Positions 34,191-42,134 of a DNA stretch of 64,000 nucleotides are shown here, one piece after another. Location: contig NZ_BDCD01000044.1 of assembly GCF_001613325.1 (NCBI RefSeq), forward strand, positions 1 through 64,000, read 5' to 3'. This DNA comes from Nocardia yamanashiensis NBRC 100130 (lineage in GTDB: Bacteria > Actinomycetota > Actinomycetes > Mycobacteriales > Mycobacteriaceae). The stretch's first letter is position 1. Each line of letters starts with the position of its first letter. Position numbers and translations under genes: made by a program. A model generated the notes under the pieces. It saw only the letters and a program-made list of their open reading frames with translations, made no database searches and was not told the DNA's origin.

Positions 34191-35530
34191 TCCGGGCGCA
34201 GCTTCGCGGCCGCCGGACGCCGGCGGATGCGATAGAGCAACGCCAAGGCCAGCGCGCATCCGGCCGTGACGCCCAGCGCCGCCCAGCCGGGGGCCGCCGA
34301 GGTCAGCCCCTGCGGGTCGCGATACCAGCGCGGTGAATACGCCACCCGGCCGAAACTGTTGCCGCGCATGGCGATCACCAGGCAGGGCACCAGCAGTACG
34401 GCCAATCCCACCGCCACGCCGGGCGCTCCGCTCGGCAAGGTGGCGGCGAAGCAGTAACCCGTCACCAGTCCGATCGCGGTGATGCCGAGGACCGGCAGCA
34501 TTGCACCGGTGTGGGCCTGGTTCGCGGTGGCCCCCGCGAAGACCGACAGGGCGGCGATCCCGGCCAGCCCGATCCACGGCGAGGGGAAGCGCCGGCCGGC
34601 GAAATAGCCCGCCGCGACGGCGGCGATCGGGATGGGCGCGCTCCAATCCGGCCGGGGCACCGCCACTATCGCGCTGCCCGCATTGGTGACCGCGATCATG
34701 AGCAGCAGCACCGCCCCGTCCCGGCCCGGGAGCAGCAGCGCGGCCACCAGCCCGGCCAGTACGGTGCCCACCGCCACCACCGCGACATTCGGCAGATTGT
34801 CGGTGTGCCGGACGAACCATTCGGTGGAGAACGCCACGGTGACGACCAGCAGCAGCGCGGCCAGGATGGGGCCGATGGGCAGATCCGAGGTCTCCTCCTC
34901 GGTGGGCCGCAGCCATTGCATCAGCAGGGCGCAGGCCAGTGCCGGCACGGTGAGCAGCAGCAGCCACAGCGGCGGTGTGCCGCTGGCGGCCCATTCGATG
35001 AGCGAGCGGTCGCCGGCGTGCCCGGCGGGCAGGGCGGTGAGATCGCCGATGAGGATGGCCGACAGCGCGCCGATCAGGAAGGCGGCGCGGGTGAGCGGTG
35101 TGCCGAAGGCGGCCACCGCCAGCGCGCCCAGCAGGATGCCGCCGAAGATGGAGTCGATGTAGTTGACGGTGGTGAGGGTGCCGGTGGTGGCCACGTCCCG
35201 GTCGGTCAGATGCCCGGCGAACAGCACCAGCAGGCTGCCGAAGGCGGCAACCCAGGCGGTGCGGCGGCCCAGGGCGACGGCGAGCGCGGCGGCCACCGCG
35301 GCGAAGATGGCGCCCGCGGCGGCGGCGCGGGGCATATTGAGCACCAGCATGTCGAGTTGCAGGATCGGACCCTCGGCGGTCCACGCCAGATCGAGCGGGG
35401 CCATCAGCAACAGTCCGGCGACCACTGCGCCGAGGAAAGCCGCGATGCCCTCGAGCTGCCCCGCGAACCTGCGCAAATCGGGCATGGCGGCCACTGGGGC
35501 CGGTCGGGCCATCGCGAATTTCGCGCCCAT
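34145..35530 (-). CDS. Polytopic membrane protein of unknown function
   Basis: 461 residues with about twelve to fourteen hydrophobic helices and almost no extended soluble domain. The longest polar stretches are near residues 205-215 (LRPTEEETSDLP) and the C-terminal tail RIRRRPAAAKLRPDQRP. I recognise no transporter motif. It stands alone on the minus strand, convergent with the lipase. Alternative starts exist at internal ATGs within the first 16 residues. Confidence 0.75.
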   Translation of the reverse strand: MGAKFAMARPAPVAAMPDLRRFAGQLEGIAAFLGAVVAGLLLMAPLDLAWTAEGPILQLDMLVLNMPRAAAAGAIFAAVAAALAVALGRRTAWVAAFGSLLVLFAGHLTDRDVATTGTLTTVNYIDSIFGGILLGALAVAAFGTPLTRAAFLIGALSAILIGDLTALPAGHAGDRSLIEWAASGTPPLWLLLLTVPALACALLMQWLRPTEEETSDLPIGPILAALLLVVTVAFSTEWFVRHTDNLPNVAVVAVGTVLAGLVAALLLPGRDGAVLLLMIAVTNAGSAIVAVPRPDWSAPIPIAAVAAGYFAGRRFPSPWIGLAGIAALSVFAGATANQAHTGAMLPVLGITAIGLVTGYCFAATLPSGAPGVAVGLAVLLVPCLVIAMRGNSFGRVAYSPRWYRDPQGLTSAAPGWAALGVTAGCALALALLYRIRRRPAAAKLRPDQRPNLASTQASASR

Positions 35531-35670
35531 CTCTCACCTACCTGTCGGTGATGCGACGCCTATCGCGCTGCAAGCAAAAGAATCAGCAAACTTACTCACA
35601 GGCTAACAACAAGCGACCACAAGGGCCGACGCGGTGACTTTCCTCATAGTCCGCAGAGTGCTGCGGCGGG

Positions 35671-36279
35671 TCAGGCGGAAGCGCTGGCGTGCCAGTGCGG
35701 ATCCCGGCCGAACCAGGCGGCCAGCCGGTCGTAGGCGGGCGCGTCCGCGGGGATCGGTACTTCCGGGCCGAAGGCCTTGCCGGGACCGCGATACTCCGGC
35801 CGCAGCAATCGCTTGGACCAGGCCAGCGCGCGTTCGGCGAGTTCCGGGTCCAGTTCCGGTTGCTGCCCGGTGGCGCGGGCGAGATCCCAAGTGTGCATGG
35901 CGAATTCGGCGATCTGCTGATCTGCGCGCCCGCGCAGCGGACCGGTCCCGCCCATCGCCCGGACCGGGCGATCCAGGTCGCCCGCACGCCACGCGTCCAG
36001 CAGCGGGCCCGAGCGCACCTCGAATTCCGCGCTCCAGTCGGCGTCGATCTCCTCGTGCGGGACCGACGCCCAGTCCACGTCCTCGCCGCGCGCGGCGGTG
36101 GTGAAGGCGGGCAGATCCTGCCCGACGAGATGGTCCAGCAACCGGCCCACCCGCCACTCCTGGCACGGAGTGGGAAGTCCGGCCTGGTCCGGACGCACGG
36201 CGGCGATGACGTCGCCCAGCTGGGCGACCGCCCGTTCCACCAGATCGACGGTCGGGTCCGAACGCGATGTGTCGCCCAT
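35671..36279 (-). CDS. TIGR03086-family (DinB-like) metal-binding protein
   Basis: 202 residues from the ATG at 36279. The pattern of a first helix (VDLVERAVAQLGDVIAAVRPDQ), PTPCQEWRVGRLLDHLVGQ and FAMHTWDLARATGQ is that of the mycothiol-dependent maleylpyruvate isomerase/DinB superfamily, with histidines in the second helix (LLDHLVGQ) and third (MHTWD) forming the metal site. Members use a divalent metal and probably mycothiol in actinobacteria; the actual reaction is unknown. It lies 49 bases upstream of nothing related and is followed on the left by an isolated membrane-protein gene. Confidence 0.8.
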   Translation of the reverse strand: MGDTSRSDPTVDLVERAVAQLGDVIAAVRPDQAGLPTPCQEWRVGRLLDHLVGQDLPAFTTAARGEDVDWASVPHEEIDADWSAEFEVRSGPLLDAWRAGDLDRPVRAMGGTGPLRGRADQQIAEFAMHTWDLARATGQQPELDPELAERALAWSKRLLRPEYRGPGKAFGPEVPIPADAPAYDRLAAWFGRDPHWHASASA

Positions 36280-36327
36280 GCCGCCAGAGTAGTCCTGCCG
36301 CAAAGCCGTTCGTGGAGCCTTCAGCAC

Positions 36328-36675
36328 TCAGGCGCAGCGGAATCGGAAGGTGGCGGTGGGGGTGATGCCCGGGACGGCCGTGACCTGCTGGGTGGCGTCG
36401 CCGTCGAGCGAGCAGCCGGTGGGGGTGGCCACCTTGACCTGGTAGCAGCCCGCGCCGCCGTGGAAGGTCGCGGTACCGTCGGCGGCGGTGGTCACGGTGG
36501 CCGGGGCCCCGCCGGCGCACGGCGCGACCTCGGCGGCGACCTCGCCGATCGGGAACTGTTCGGGCCCCCACACGGCCCGCACCTGGACCGCGGCGTCGGC
36601 GGGCTCGGCGGCGGCGAGCGGGGTCGCGGCGCAGGCGGCGGCGAGAAGGGACAGGGCGAACAGCGTGCGGCGCAA
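36328..36675 (-). CDS. Small secreted protein with cysteine pairs
   Basis: 115 residues from a TTG at 36675, preceded by GAGGAG with five-base spacing; this start gives a perfect signal peptide (RRTLFALSLLAAACAATPLAAA) whereas the longer ATG frame buries it. The mature domain carries four cysteines (APCAGG, AGCYQV, TGCSLD and the C-terminal FRCA), likely two disulfides, in a small beta-rich fold. It resembles short exported proteins of unknown function in Nocardia-type genomes; no family was recognised. It lies 48 bases upstream of the TIGR03086 gene on the same strand. Confidence 0.7.
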   Translation of the reverse strand: MRRTLFALSLLAAACAATPLAAAEPADAAVQVRAVWGPEQFPIGEVAAEVAPCAGGAPATVTTAADGTATFHGGAGCYQVKVATPTGCSLDGDATQQVTAVPGITPTATFRFRCA

Positions 36676-36983
36676 AGGATCTCCTCGGATCAATCCGGAC
36701 AGTTGGTCCACCGGTCAATATAGGTGCTCGCCACGGTGGGCCGGTCGCATTCCCACACCGGGCGATCCCGCCGCAGCGCCGGGTCCGCTCGAATTCGCCG
36801 CCGTCGCCGGTAGCTTCGCCGCCGTCGCCGGTAGCGCACGGGCGCTATGGACCGAATCGCAGCGTGCGGTGACGCCGACGCCGCGCGTCGACGGCAATCG
36901 CTTCGCCGCCATCGCCTCCCGGGCCGGCACCTCGATCGTGCCGTTCGTCGTGCTCTCCGATGGCGTCGCGGCTGCTCGTACTC
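36676..36983. other. Gap between secreted protein and fbpC
   Basis: 308 bases without a firm gene. The plus strand from about 36780 to 36990 keeps a coding-like codon pattern (VDGNRFAAIASRAGTSIVPF can be read) but has no acceptable start, so it may be a gene remnant. It includes the exact 21-base tandem duplication at 36794-36835. Confidence 0.4.
36794..36835. repeat. Perfect 21-base tandem duplication
   Basis: Two exact adjacent copies of a 21-base unit starting TTCGCCGCCGTCGCCGG. The unit is a multiple of three, so in the plus frame it repeats FAAVAGS and keeps the frame open. Confidence 0.9.
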
Positions 36984-38084
36984 TCACGCCGCCGACGCGA
37001 CGGCCGAACCGTTCCGCGCCGCGGCCGCGGCACACTGCTCCGACGTGAAAGCCACTGCCGCGCCGAGGACTTCGATATCCACCCGATCGCCGACGGTGGG
37101 TGCGCCGACGCTGACCCGGCGCACCTGGATCGGCTCGGCCCGGCCGTCCAGGTCCAGGCTCAGCATGACGTCCGCGCCCCGGAACTCGACGGCGCGGACC
37201 GTCGCGCGGCCGCGGCTGCCGTTCGAAACCACATGGGCGACAAGCTGTTCCGGTCGCATCATGACGGTGGCGGCGGAATTCGGGGCGCCGGACTGGACCG
37301 GGATGCGGCCCAGCGCGGTATCGGCGGTGCCGGCCCCGACGGTGGCGTCGAGCAGCACGGTGTCGCCGAGGAATCCGGCGGTGAACAGGTCGGCCGGGGC
37401 GGCGTAGACCTCGGCGGGCGCGCCCACCTGGGTGAAGCGGCCGGTGCACATGACCGCGACCTGATCGGCGAAGGACAGCGCCTCTTCCTGGTCGTGGGTG
37501 ACCAGAATGCTGGTCATGCCCGCCGCGCGCAGGGTTTCGGCGACGGCCTGGCGGGTGGCGGCGCGCAGCCCGGTGTCGAGCGCGCTGAAGGGCTCGTCGA
37601 GCAGCATCACCTCGGGCTTGCGAGCCAGCGCACGGGCCAGGGCGACGCGCTGCTGCTGGCCGCCGGAGAGCTGATGCGGGCGGCGGTCGGCGTAGGACGC
37701 GTCCAGCGACACCATGTCCAGGAGTTCGGCGATGCGCTGCTTGTGCTTTCGCCGTCCGGCCAGGCCGCCGTTCAGGCCGTAAGCGATGTTCTGTCCCACC
37801 GTCAGATGCGGGAACAGCGCCCCGTCCTGCGCCACGTACCCGATATTGCGGCGATGCGCGGGCAGCGTGAACCCTTGGCGGGTAACGGTTTCCGCGCCGA
37901 CGGACACCGATCCGGAGTCCGGGTGCTCGAATCCGGCGATCACCCGCAGCAGCGTGGTCTTACCGCACCCGGAGGACCCGACCACGGCGGTGGCGCTGCC
38001 GTCGGGCACATCGAGGCAGATCCCATCGAGCACCAGGTTGCCCCCGAAGTGCTTCGAAACATTCTCTACGACAAGACGACTCAT
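36984..38084 (-). CDS. fbpC: Iron(III) ABC transporter ATP-binding protein
   Basis: Cytoplasmic ATPase of an FbpABC-type ferric iron importer. 366 residues from the ATG at 38084: Walker A GSSGCGKT (36-43), Q-loop Gln86, signature LSGGQ (139-143), Walker B LLDEP (161-165), switch His in VTHDQEEAL, and a C-terminal TOBE-like regulatory domain (about 250-345). It overlaps fbpB by four bases. The iron assignment comes from the set of three genes and the iron box upstream of fbpA. Confidence 0.9.
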   Translation of the reverse strand: MSRLVVENVSKHFGGNLVLDGICLDVPDGSATAVVGSSGCGKTTLLRVIAGFEHPDSGSVSVGAETVTRQGFTLPAHRRNIGYVAQDGALFPHLTVGQNIAYGLNGGLAGRRKHKQRIAELLDMVSLDASYADRRPHQLSGGQQQRVALARALARKPEVMLLDEPFSALDTGLRAATRQAVAETLRAAGMTSILVTHDQEEALSFADQVAVMCTGRFTQVGAPAEVYAAPADLFTAGFLGDTVLLDATVGAGTADTALGRIPVQSGAPNSAATVMMRPEQLVAHVVSNGSRGRATVRAVEFRGADVMLSLDLDGRAEPIQVRRVSVGAPTVGDRVDIEVLGAAVAFTSEQCAAAAARNGSAVASAA

Positions 38085-39631
38085 ACCCCCGCCGCCTTTC
38101 TGGATTGAGTGAACAGCAGATACGTGACCGGCACCGCCGCGATGATCATGATCAGCGCGTAGGGCGCGGCCGCCGCGTAGTCCAGTTCGCCGGACAGCGA
38201 CCAGAAGCGCATGGCCAGGGTGCGAGTTCCGTTGGGAGCCAACAGCAGTGTCGCGGTGAGCTCGGTGGCCACCGCCACGAAGACCATGGCGGCGGCGGCA
38301 GCGGCGGCCGGGGCGGTGAGGCGCAGCGTGACGCGGAAGAAGGTGACGGCACCCGACTTTCCGAGCGCCTGCGACACCTCCTCCAGGCCGACCGGCACCT
38401 GCGCCAGCCCCGCGCGCACGCTCACCAGGGCGCGCGGCAGAAACATGAGCGTGTACGCGGCCAGCACCATGGCGGCGGTCTGGTACACGGCGGGCAGCCA
38501 TTTCAGCGTCACCGTCACCATGGCCAGCGCGATCACGATGCCCGGCAGCGAACTGGTGATGTAGTTGCAGCCCTCGATGACGCGGGCGAATCGCGAGGTG
38601 GAGCGCACCGCGATCCAGGCCACCGGGAAGGCGCACAGCGTGGTGATCACCGCGGCGGTGGCGGCCAGGCCAACGGTCTGCCCGAGCGCCTCGCCGATAT
38701 CGGCCCAATCCCACACCGCCGCACCGCCGATGCGCAGCCAGCGCAGGATGGTCCACAGCGGCACCCCGAGCGCCGCCACCAGGGCGGCGGCCAGCAGCAG
38801 GAACATCGGGGCCTTACCGGCGCCGAGCCGGACCCGCACCGCCGCACGCGGCACGCCGCTGCCGATCCGGGCATAGCGCGCGTGCCCGCGGGCGGCCGAT
38901 TCCCCGGCCAGCAGCACCAGGCAGCACAGCACCAGCACGCCGGCCAGGGTGCTGCCCGCCGATCCGGCGAAGCTCGACTGGTACTGCTCGAAGATGGCGG
39001 TGGTGAAGGTGGAGAACCGCACCATGACGAACGCGCCGTATTCGGCGAGCAGGTGCAGCGAGATCAGCAGTCCGCCACCGAGAATCGCGAGCCGCAATTG
39101 CGGCAGCACCACGCGCACGAACACCTCGAACGGCCCCGAGCCCAGCGCCCGCGCCGATTCCTCCACCGCCGGATCCAGCCGCCGCAGGGTGGCCGCGGCG
39201 GGCAGATAGACCAGCGGGAAATACGACATGGTGGCGATGAGCACGCCCGCCCACAGGCCGTGCAGCGACGGGAACGCGCTCACCCAGCCGTAGGAATTGA
39301 CGAAGGCGGGAACGGCCAAGGGAGCGGCGAAGATCGGCCCCCACAGCGCGGTGCCGGGCACGTCGGTGCGTTCCACGATCCAGGCCAGGCCGACGCCCAG
39401 CACCACGCAGATCGGCACGGTGAGCACCACGAGACTCGCGGTGTTCTGCAGCAATTCGCCGACGCGCGCCCGGAACACCAGGTGCGCGGTCTCGCTCACG
39501 CCATTGGAGATCAGGGTGGACACGATGTAGCCCAAGGGCACGAAAGTCGCCGCCACCAGGAGCAGTGCGGCGATCGTGACGAGAAGCCCGGGCCTGGTGG
39601 CCCGGGTGGCTACAGCGGTCCGGACTGCCAC
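38081..39631 (-). CDS. fbpB: Iron(III) ABC transporter permease (two fused permease domains)
   Basis: Integral membrane component, 516 residues with about twelve helices in two homologous halves, each with the EAA-type loop (EESARALGSGPFEVFVRVVLP and LEEVSQALGKSGAVTFFRVTL). This double-permease layout is typical of FbpB/FutB/ThiP proteins. It couples to FbpC on the inside and receives ferric iron from the binding lipoprotein. It starts 2 bases after the fbpA stop. Confidence 0.9.
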   Translation of the reverse strand: MAVRTAVATRATRPGLLVTIAALLLVAATFVPLGYIVSTLISNGVSETAHLVFRARVGELLQNTASLVVLTVPICVVLGVGLAWIVERTDVPGTALWGPIFAAPLAVPAFVNSYGWVSAFPSLHGLWAGVLIATMSYFPLVYLPAAATLRRLDPAVEESARALGSGPFEVFVRVVLPQLRLAILGGGLLISLHLLAEYGAFVMVRFSTFTTAIFEQYQSSFAGSAGSTLAGVLVLCCLVLLAGESAARGHARYARIGSGVPRAAVRVRLGAGKAPMFLLLAAALVAALGVPLWTILRWLRIGGAAVWDWADIGEALGQTVGLAATAAVITTLCAFPVAWIAVRSTSRFARVIEGCNYITSSLPGIVIALAMVTVTLKWLPAVYQTAAMVLAAYTLMFLPRALVSVRAGLAQVPVGLEEVSQALGKSGAVTFFRVTLRLTAPAAAAAAAMVFVAVATELTATLLLAPNGTRTLAMRFWSLSGELDYAAAAPYALIMIIAAVPVTYLLFTQSRKAAGV

Positions 39632-39633
39632 GG

Positions 39634-40653
39634 TTAGAGCAGACCCGCCTCGGTCATGAGCTGGGTGACCTTCTTGGCGTCCAGCTTGGCGGGATCGATC
39701 TTGGGCGCGCCGAGCGTGTTCAGCGGCGGCAGGGCGGGATTGGCGCTCACATTGCTCGCCACCGGGTACTCCATCGAGTCACCGTCGCGCAGCACCTCCT
39801 GGCCCTGCTGCGAGGTGATGAAGGCGACGAACTTCTGCGCGTTCTCCTGCTTCTTGCTCGACTTCAGCACGCCGCCACCGGAAATGGAGACGAAGGCGCC
39901 CGGATCCTGGTTCTTGAAGTAGTACAGCGCGGTATTGCCGCTGTTCTCCTTGGTCTTGGCCTGATCGCGGTACCAGTAGTAGTGGTAGATCACGCCGCCG
40001 TCGAACTGTCCCGCATTGACGCCCTTCATGGTCGTCACATTGTTCTGCGAGACGATGGCGTTCTCCTTCATGCCCTTCAGCCACGCCCTGGTCGCGTCCT
40101 CGCCCTTCAGCTCCAGCAGGGCGGCCACGATGGCCTGGAAGTCGGCGCCGGACGCGCCCGCGCTCCACTTGCCCTTCCACTGCGGCTGCTGCAGATCCAG
40201 CAGCGACGTGGGCAGCTGGTCGGCGGTCAGCTTGCCGGTGTTGTAGACGAAAACCGTGGAGCGCGCGGCGATTCCGGTCCATTTGCCGGTGGACGGGCGG
40301 TATTCGGCGGGCACATTGGCGACGGTGCCCTGGTCCAGATCGGCGAAGAGCCCGGCGTTCTCGACCAGCGCCATGGCGGGCGAGTTCTCGGTGAGGAAGA
40401 CGTCGGCGGGCGAGTTCTTGCCCTCGGCCACGAGCTGGTTACCGAGATCGGTGTCGCCGCCCTGGCGCAGGGTGACCTTGATGCCGGTCTGCTTGGTGAA
40501 GGCCGCGGCCCACTCCTTGGTCAGCGACTCGTGCTGGGCGTTGTAGACGAGGATCTCGTTGTCGTCGCCGGACGAGTTGGAGCAGGCCGTGACTCCGAGC
40601 AGCGTGATAGCCGCGAGCGCTCCGGAGACGAGTTTCCATCGAGCCGCCGTCAT
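39634..40653 (-). CDS. fbpA: Iron(III)-binding lipoprotein
   Basis: Substrate-binding component, 339 residues, with a lipoprotein signal ending in LLGVTAC so that Cys24 is lipidated. The fold and motifs follow ferric-binding proteins: EILVYNAQHESLTKEWAAAF at the start of the mature domain, GDTDLGNQL, and the tyrosine-rich VIYHYYWYRDQ that resembles the Tyr pair binding Fe3+. AAAGGA precedes the ATG at 40653. First gene of fbpABC, directly behind the IdeR-type box. Confidence 0.92.
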   Translation of the reverse strand: MTAARWKLVSGALAAITLLGVTACSNSSGDDNEILVYNAQHESLTKEWAAAFTKQTGIKVTLRQGGDTDLGNQLVAEGKNSPADVFLTENSPAMALVENAGLFADLDQGTVANVPAEYRPSTGKWTGIAARSTVFVYNTGKLTADQLPTSLLDLQQPQWKGKWSAGASGADFQAIVAALLELKGEDATRAWLKGMKENAIVSQNNVTTMKGVNAGQFDGGVIYHYYWYRDQAKTKENSGNTALYYFKNQDPGAFVSISGGGVLKSSKKQENAQKFVAFITSQQGQEVLRDGDSMEYPVASNVSANPALPPLNTLGAPKIDPAKLDAKKVTQLMTEAGLL

Positions 40654-40685
40654 GACCGTCCTTTCGACACGCCAATCCTCATCGC

Positions 40686-40704
40686 TGAGGTTTGGCTAAC
40701 CAAC
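40686..40704. promoter_or_regulatory. IdeR/DtxR-type iron box
   Basis: TGAGGTTTGGCTAACCAAC matches 15 of 19 positions of the known IdeR/DtxR consensus TTAGGTTAGGCTAACCTAA, including the core GGTT and GGCTAACC. It lies 33 bases upstream of the fbpA start. Iron-loaded IdeR would repress fbpABC when iron is plentiful. Confidence 0.8.
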
Positions 40705-40805
40705 GTACAACCATTGAAACCGGACGGAGGCGGCACCCCACCGAATCGCAACGGTTTTGCCGTAGTCTGCGGACATTCAGTGGTGGCGCGAGCACAAGGA
40801 ACCCG

Positions 40806-41288
40806 ATGACCTTCCCGCCCGGCGGACAACGGTACAGCGCAGTTCAGGACGTTCAGCAATCTTCAAGCAAGCTTCACCTACTGATCGGGGCGCTCGCCCT
40901 GGGCGCCACCCTGCTGAGCGGCTGCACTGCCGCGGCCGGCTCCACCGGCACCGCCAAGACCGAGGAACAGCAGGTCGAATCGGCGGTCCGGGACTTCTAT
41001 CAGGCCCTCAGCAAGGAGGGGCCGGGCGTCGCCTCCACCAAGGCCTGCGCCCCCGATCGCACCGAATACCAAGCACTTTCGGACGCCCAGAAGAAAGCCG
41101 CCGAACAGGGCCGCTTCGAGATCAACATCGATTCGGTCGGCAAGATCGCCATCACCGGCGACCGGGCCACCGCCGAAATGAAGGGCACCGTCGCACTGCC
41201 CGGCGCGGAAGGCAAACAGACCACCGGCAATGAGCACCTCCGCCGGGAGGACGGCAGCTGGAAGGTCTGTTCCTCGGACGGGAAATAG
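40806..41288 (+). CDS. Putative lipoprotein with NTF2/DUF4878-like domain
   Basis: 160 residues from the ATG at 40806, chosen for the AAGGA five bases upstream. The lipobox LLSGC places the lipidated cysteine at residue 40, after an unusually long polar N terminus. The mature part (about 50-160) reads like a small NTF2/DUF4878 fold: VESAVRDFYQALSKEG at the start and HLRREDGSWKVC at the end, with two cysteines. Function unknown. It is divergent from fbpA, sharing the region that holds the iron box, so it might be iron-controlled as well, though the box is nearer fbpA. Confidence 0.75.
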   Translation: MTFPPGGQRYSAVQDVQQSSSKLHLLIGALALGATLLSGCTAAAGSTGTAKTEEQQVESAVRDFYQALSKEGPGVASTKACAPDRTEYQALSDAQKKAAEQGRFEINIDSVGKIAITGDRATAEMKGTVALPGAEGKQTTGNEHLRREDGSWKVCSSDGK

Positions 41289-41305
41289 CGGCCGGCGCAC
41301 GAAAA

Positions 41306-41332
41306 GGCCCCGGTGAGAATCTCACCGGGGCC
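41306..41332. terminator. Bidirectional hairpin terminator
   Basis: A 12-base perfect stem (GGCCCCGGTGAG and its complement) with loop AAT and an A-run on the left. It serves the lipoprotein gene and the convergent tRNA-Cys. Confidence 0.85.
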
Positions 41333-41342
41333 GATCCGACAG

Positions 41343-41414
41343 AGCGAGCGGCGGGAATTGAACCCGCGTGAAGGGCTTTGCAGACCCTCTCCTAAACCAC
41401 TCGGACACACCCGC
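41343..41414 (-). tRNA. tRNA-Cys (anticodon GCA)
   Basis: On the minus strand acceptor GCGGGTG pairs with CGCTCGC (two G-U pairs), the anticodon loop is CTGCAAA on an AGGGT/GCCCT stem, and the T-arm is GCGGG-TTCAATT-CCCGC. CCA is not encoded. It is convergent with the lipoprotein gene. Confidence 0.93.
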
Positions 41415-41458
41415 ATGCTTTGTCCGGTCCATTCTGGCCGTCCGGAGCGGCCGTGCCC

Positions 41459-41487
41459 ATCGTTGAAATCAGGGTGATTCCAACGAT
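41459..41487. promoter_or_regulatory. MarR operator palindrome
   Basis: Two 12-base arms, ATCGTTGAAATC and GATTCCAACGAT, match at 11 of 12 positions around the 5-base spacer AGGGT. It ends 37 bases before the MarR start, the normal place for autoregulation. Confidence 0.75.
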
Positions 41488-41524
41488 GTCGGACGATACG
41501 GGGCCGCCGTGCGATGATCGGGGC

Positions 41525-42067
41525 ATGTCTCGGCCCCGTCCCCTGCCGCTCGATCCCATCGAGGAGGCGCATCGCCAGTGGTCCGAGCACGGCTGGGGCG
41601 ATGTCGCCGACGGGATGGCGGCGGTCACCTCGCTGGTGCGGGCGCAGCAGATCGTGATGGCGCGGGTGGATGTGGCGTTGAAGCCCTCCGGGCTGACGTT
41701 CTCCCGCTACGAGCTACTGATGCTGCTGAACTTCAGCAAAACGGGTGCGTTGCCGATGGCGGTGGCCAGCGCCCGGCTGCAGGTGCATCCGACCAGCGTC
41801 ACCAATACCGTGGACCGGCTCGAGGCTGCGAAGCTTGTGAAGCGGGTCCCGCATCCCAGCGACCGCCGGGCCACCTTGATCGAAATCACCGATGCCGGGC
41901 GGGAATTGGTCGACAAGGCCACCGGTCAATTGAATCGGCAGGTCTTCGCCGATGCCGGCCTGCCGCCGGAGCGTTTGCAGTTGTTGCTGCAATTGCTGGC
42001 GGAATTCCGGCAAGCCGCGGGCGACTTCGACACCGGTAGCGAGGCCAGCCGCTGGGCCGGACAGTAA
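41525..42067 (+). CDS. MarR-family transcriptional regulator
   Basis: Winged-helix dimeric regulator, 180 residues from the ATG at 41525. The MarR core is clear: dimer helices at both ends, recognition helix VHPTSVTNTVDRLEAAKLVKRV (about residues 87-108) and the wing HPSDRRATLIEITDAGRELVD. It has an N-terminal extension of about 20 residues with PRPLPLDPIEEAHRQW. A 29-base palindrome just upstream is the likely autoregulatory site. No obvious target gene is adjacent, so its ligand is unknown. Confidence 0.9.
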   Translation: MSRPRPLPLDPIEEAHRQWSEHGWGDVADGMAAVTSLVRAQQIVMARVDVALKPSGLTFSRYELLMLLNFSKTGALPMAVASARLQVHPTSVTNTVDRLEAAKLVKRVPHPSDRRATLIEITDAGRELVDKATGQLNRQVFADAGLPPERLQLLLQLLAEFRQAAGDFDTGSEASRWAGQ

Positions 42068-42134
42068 CCGTCCAGCATCCGAGTAGCCAATTTCCTGCGT
42101 CATAGTCTTGGATTCGGACCGGAATAGGTTCACC

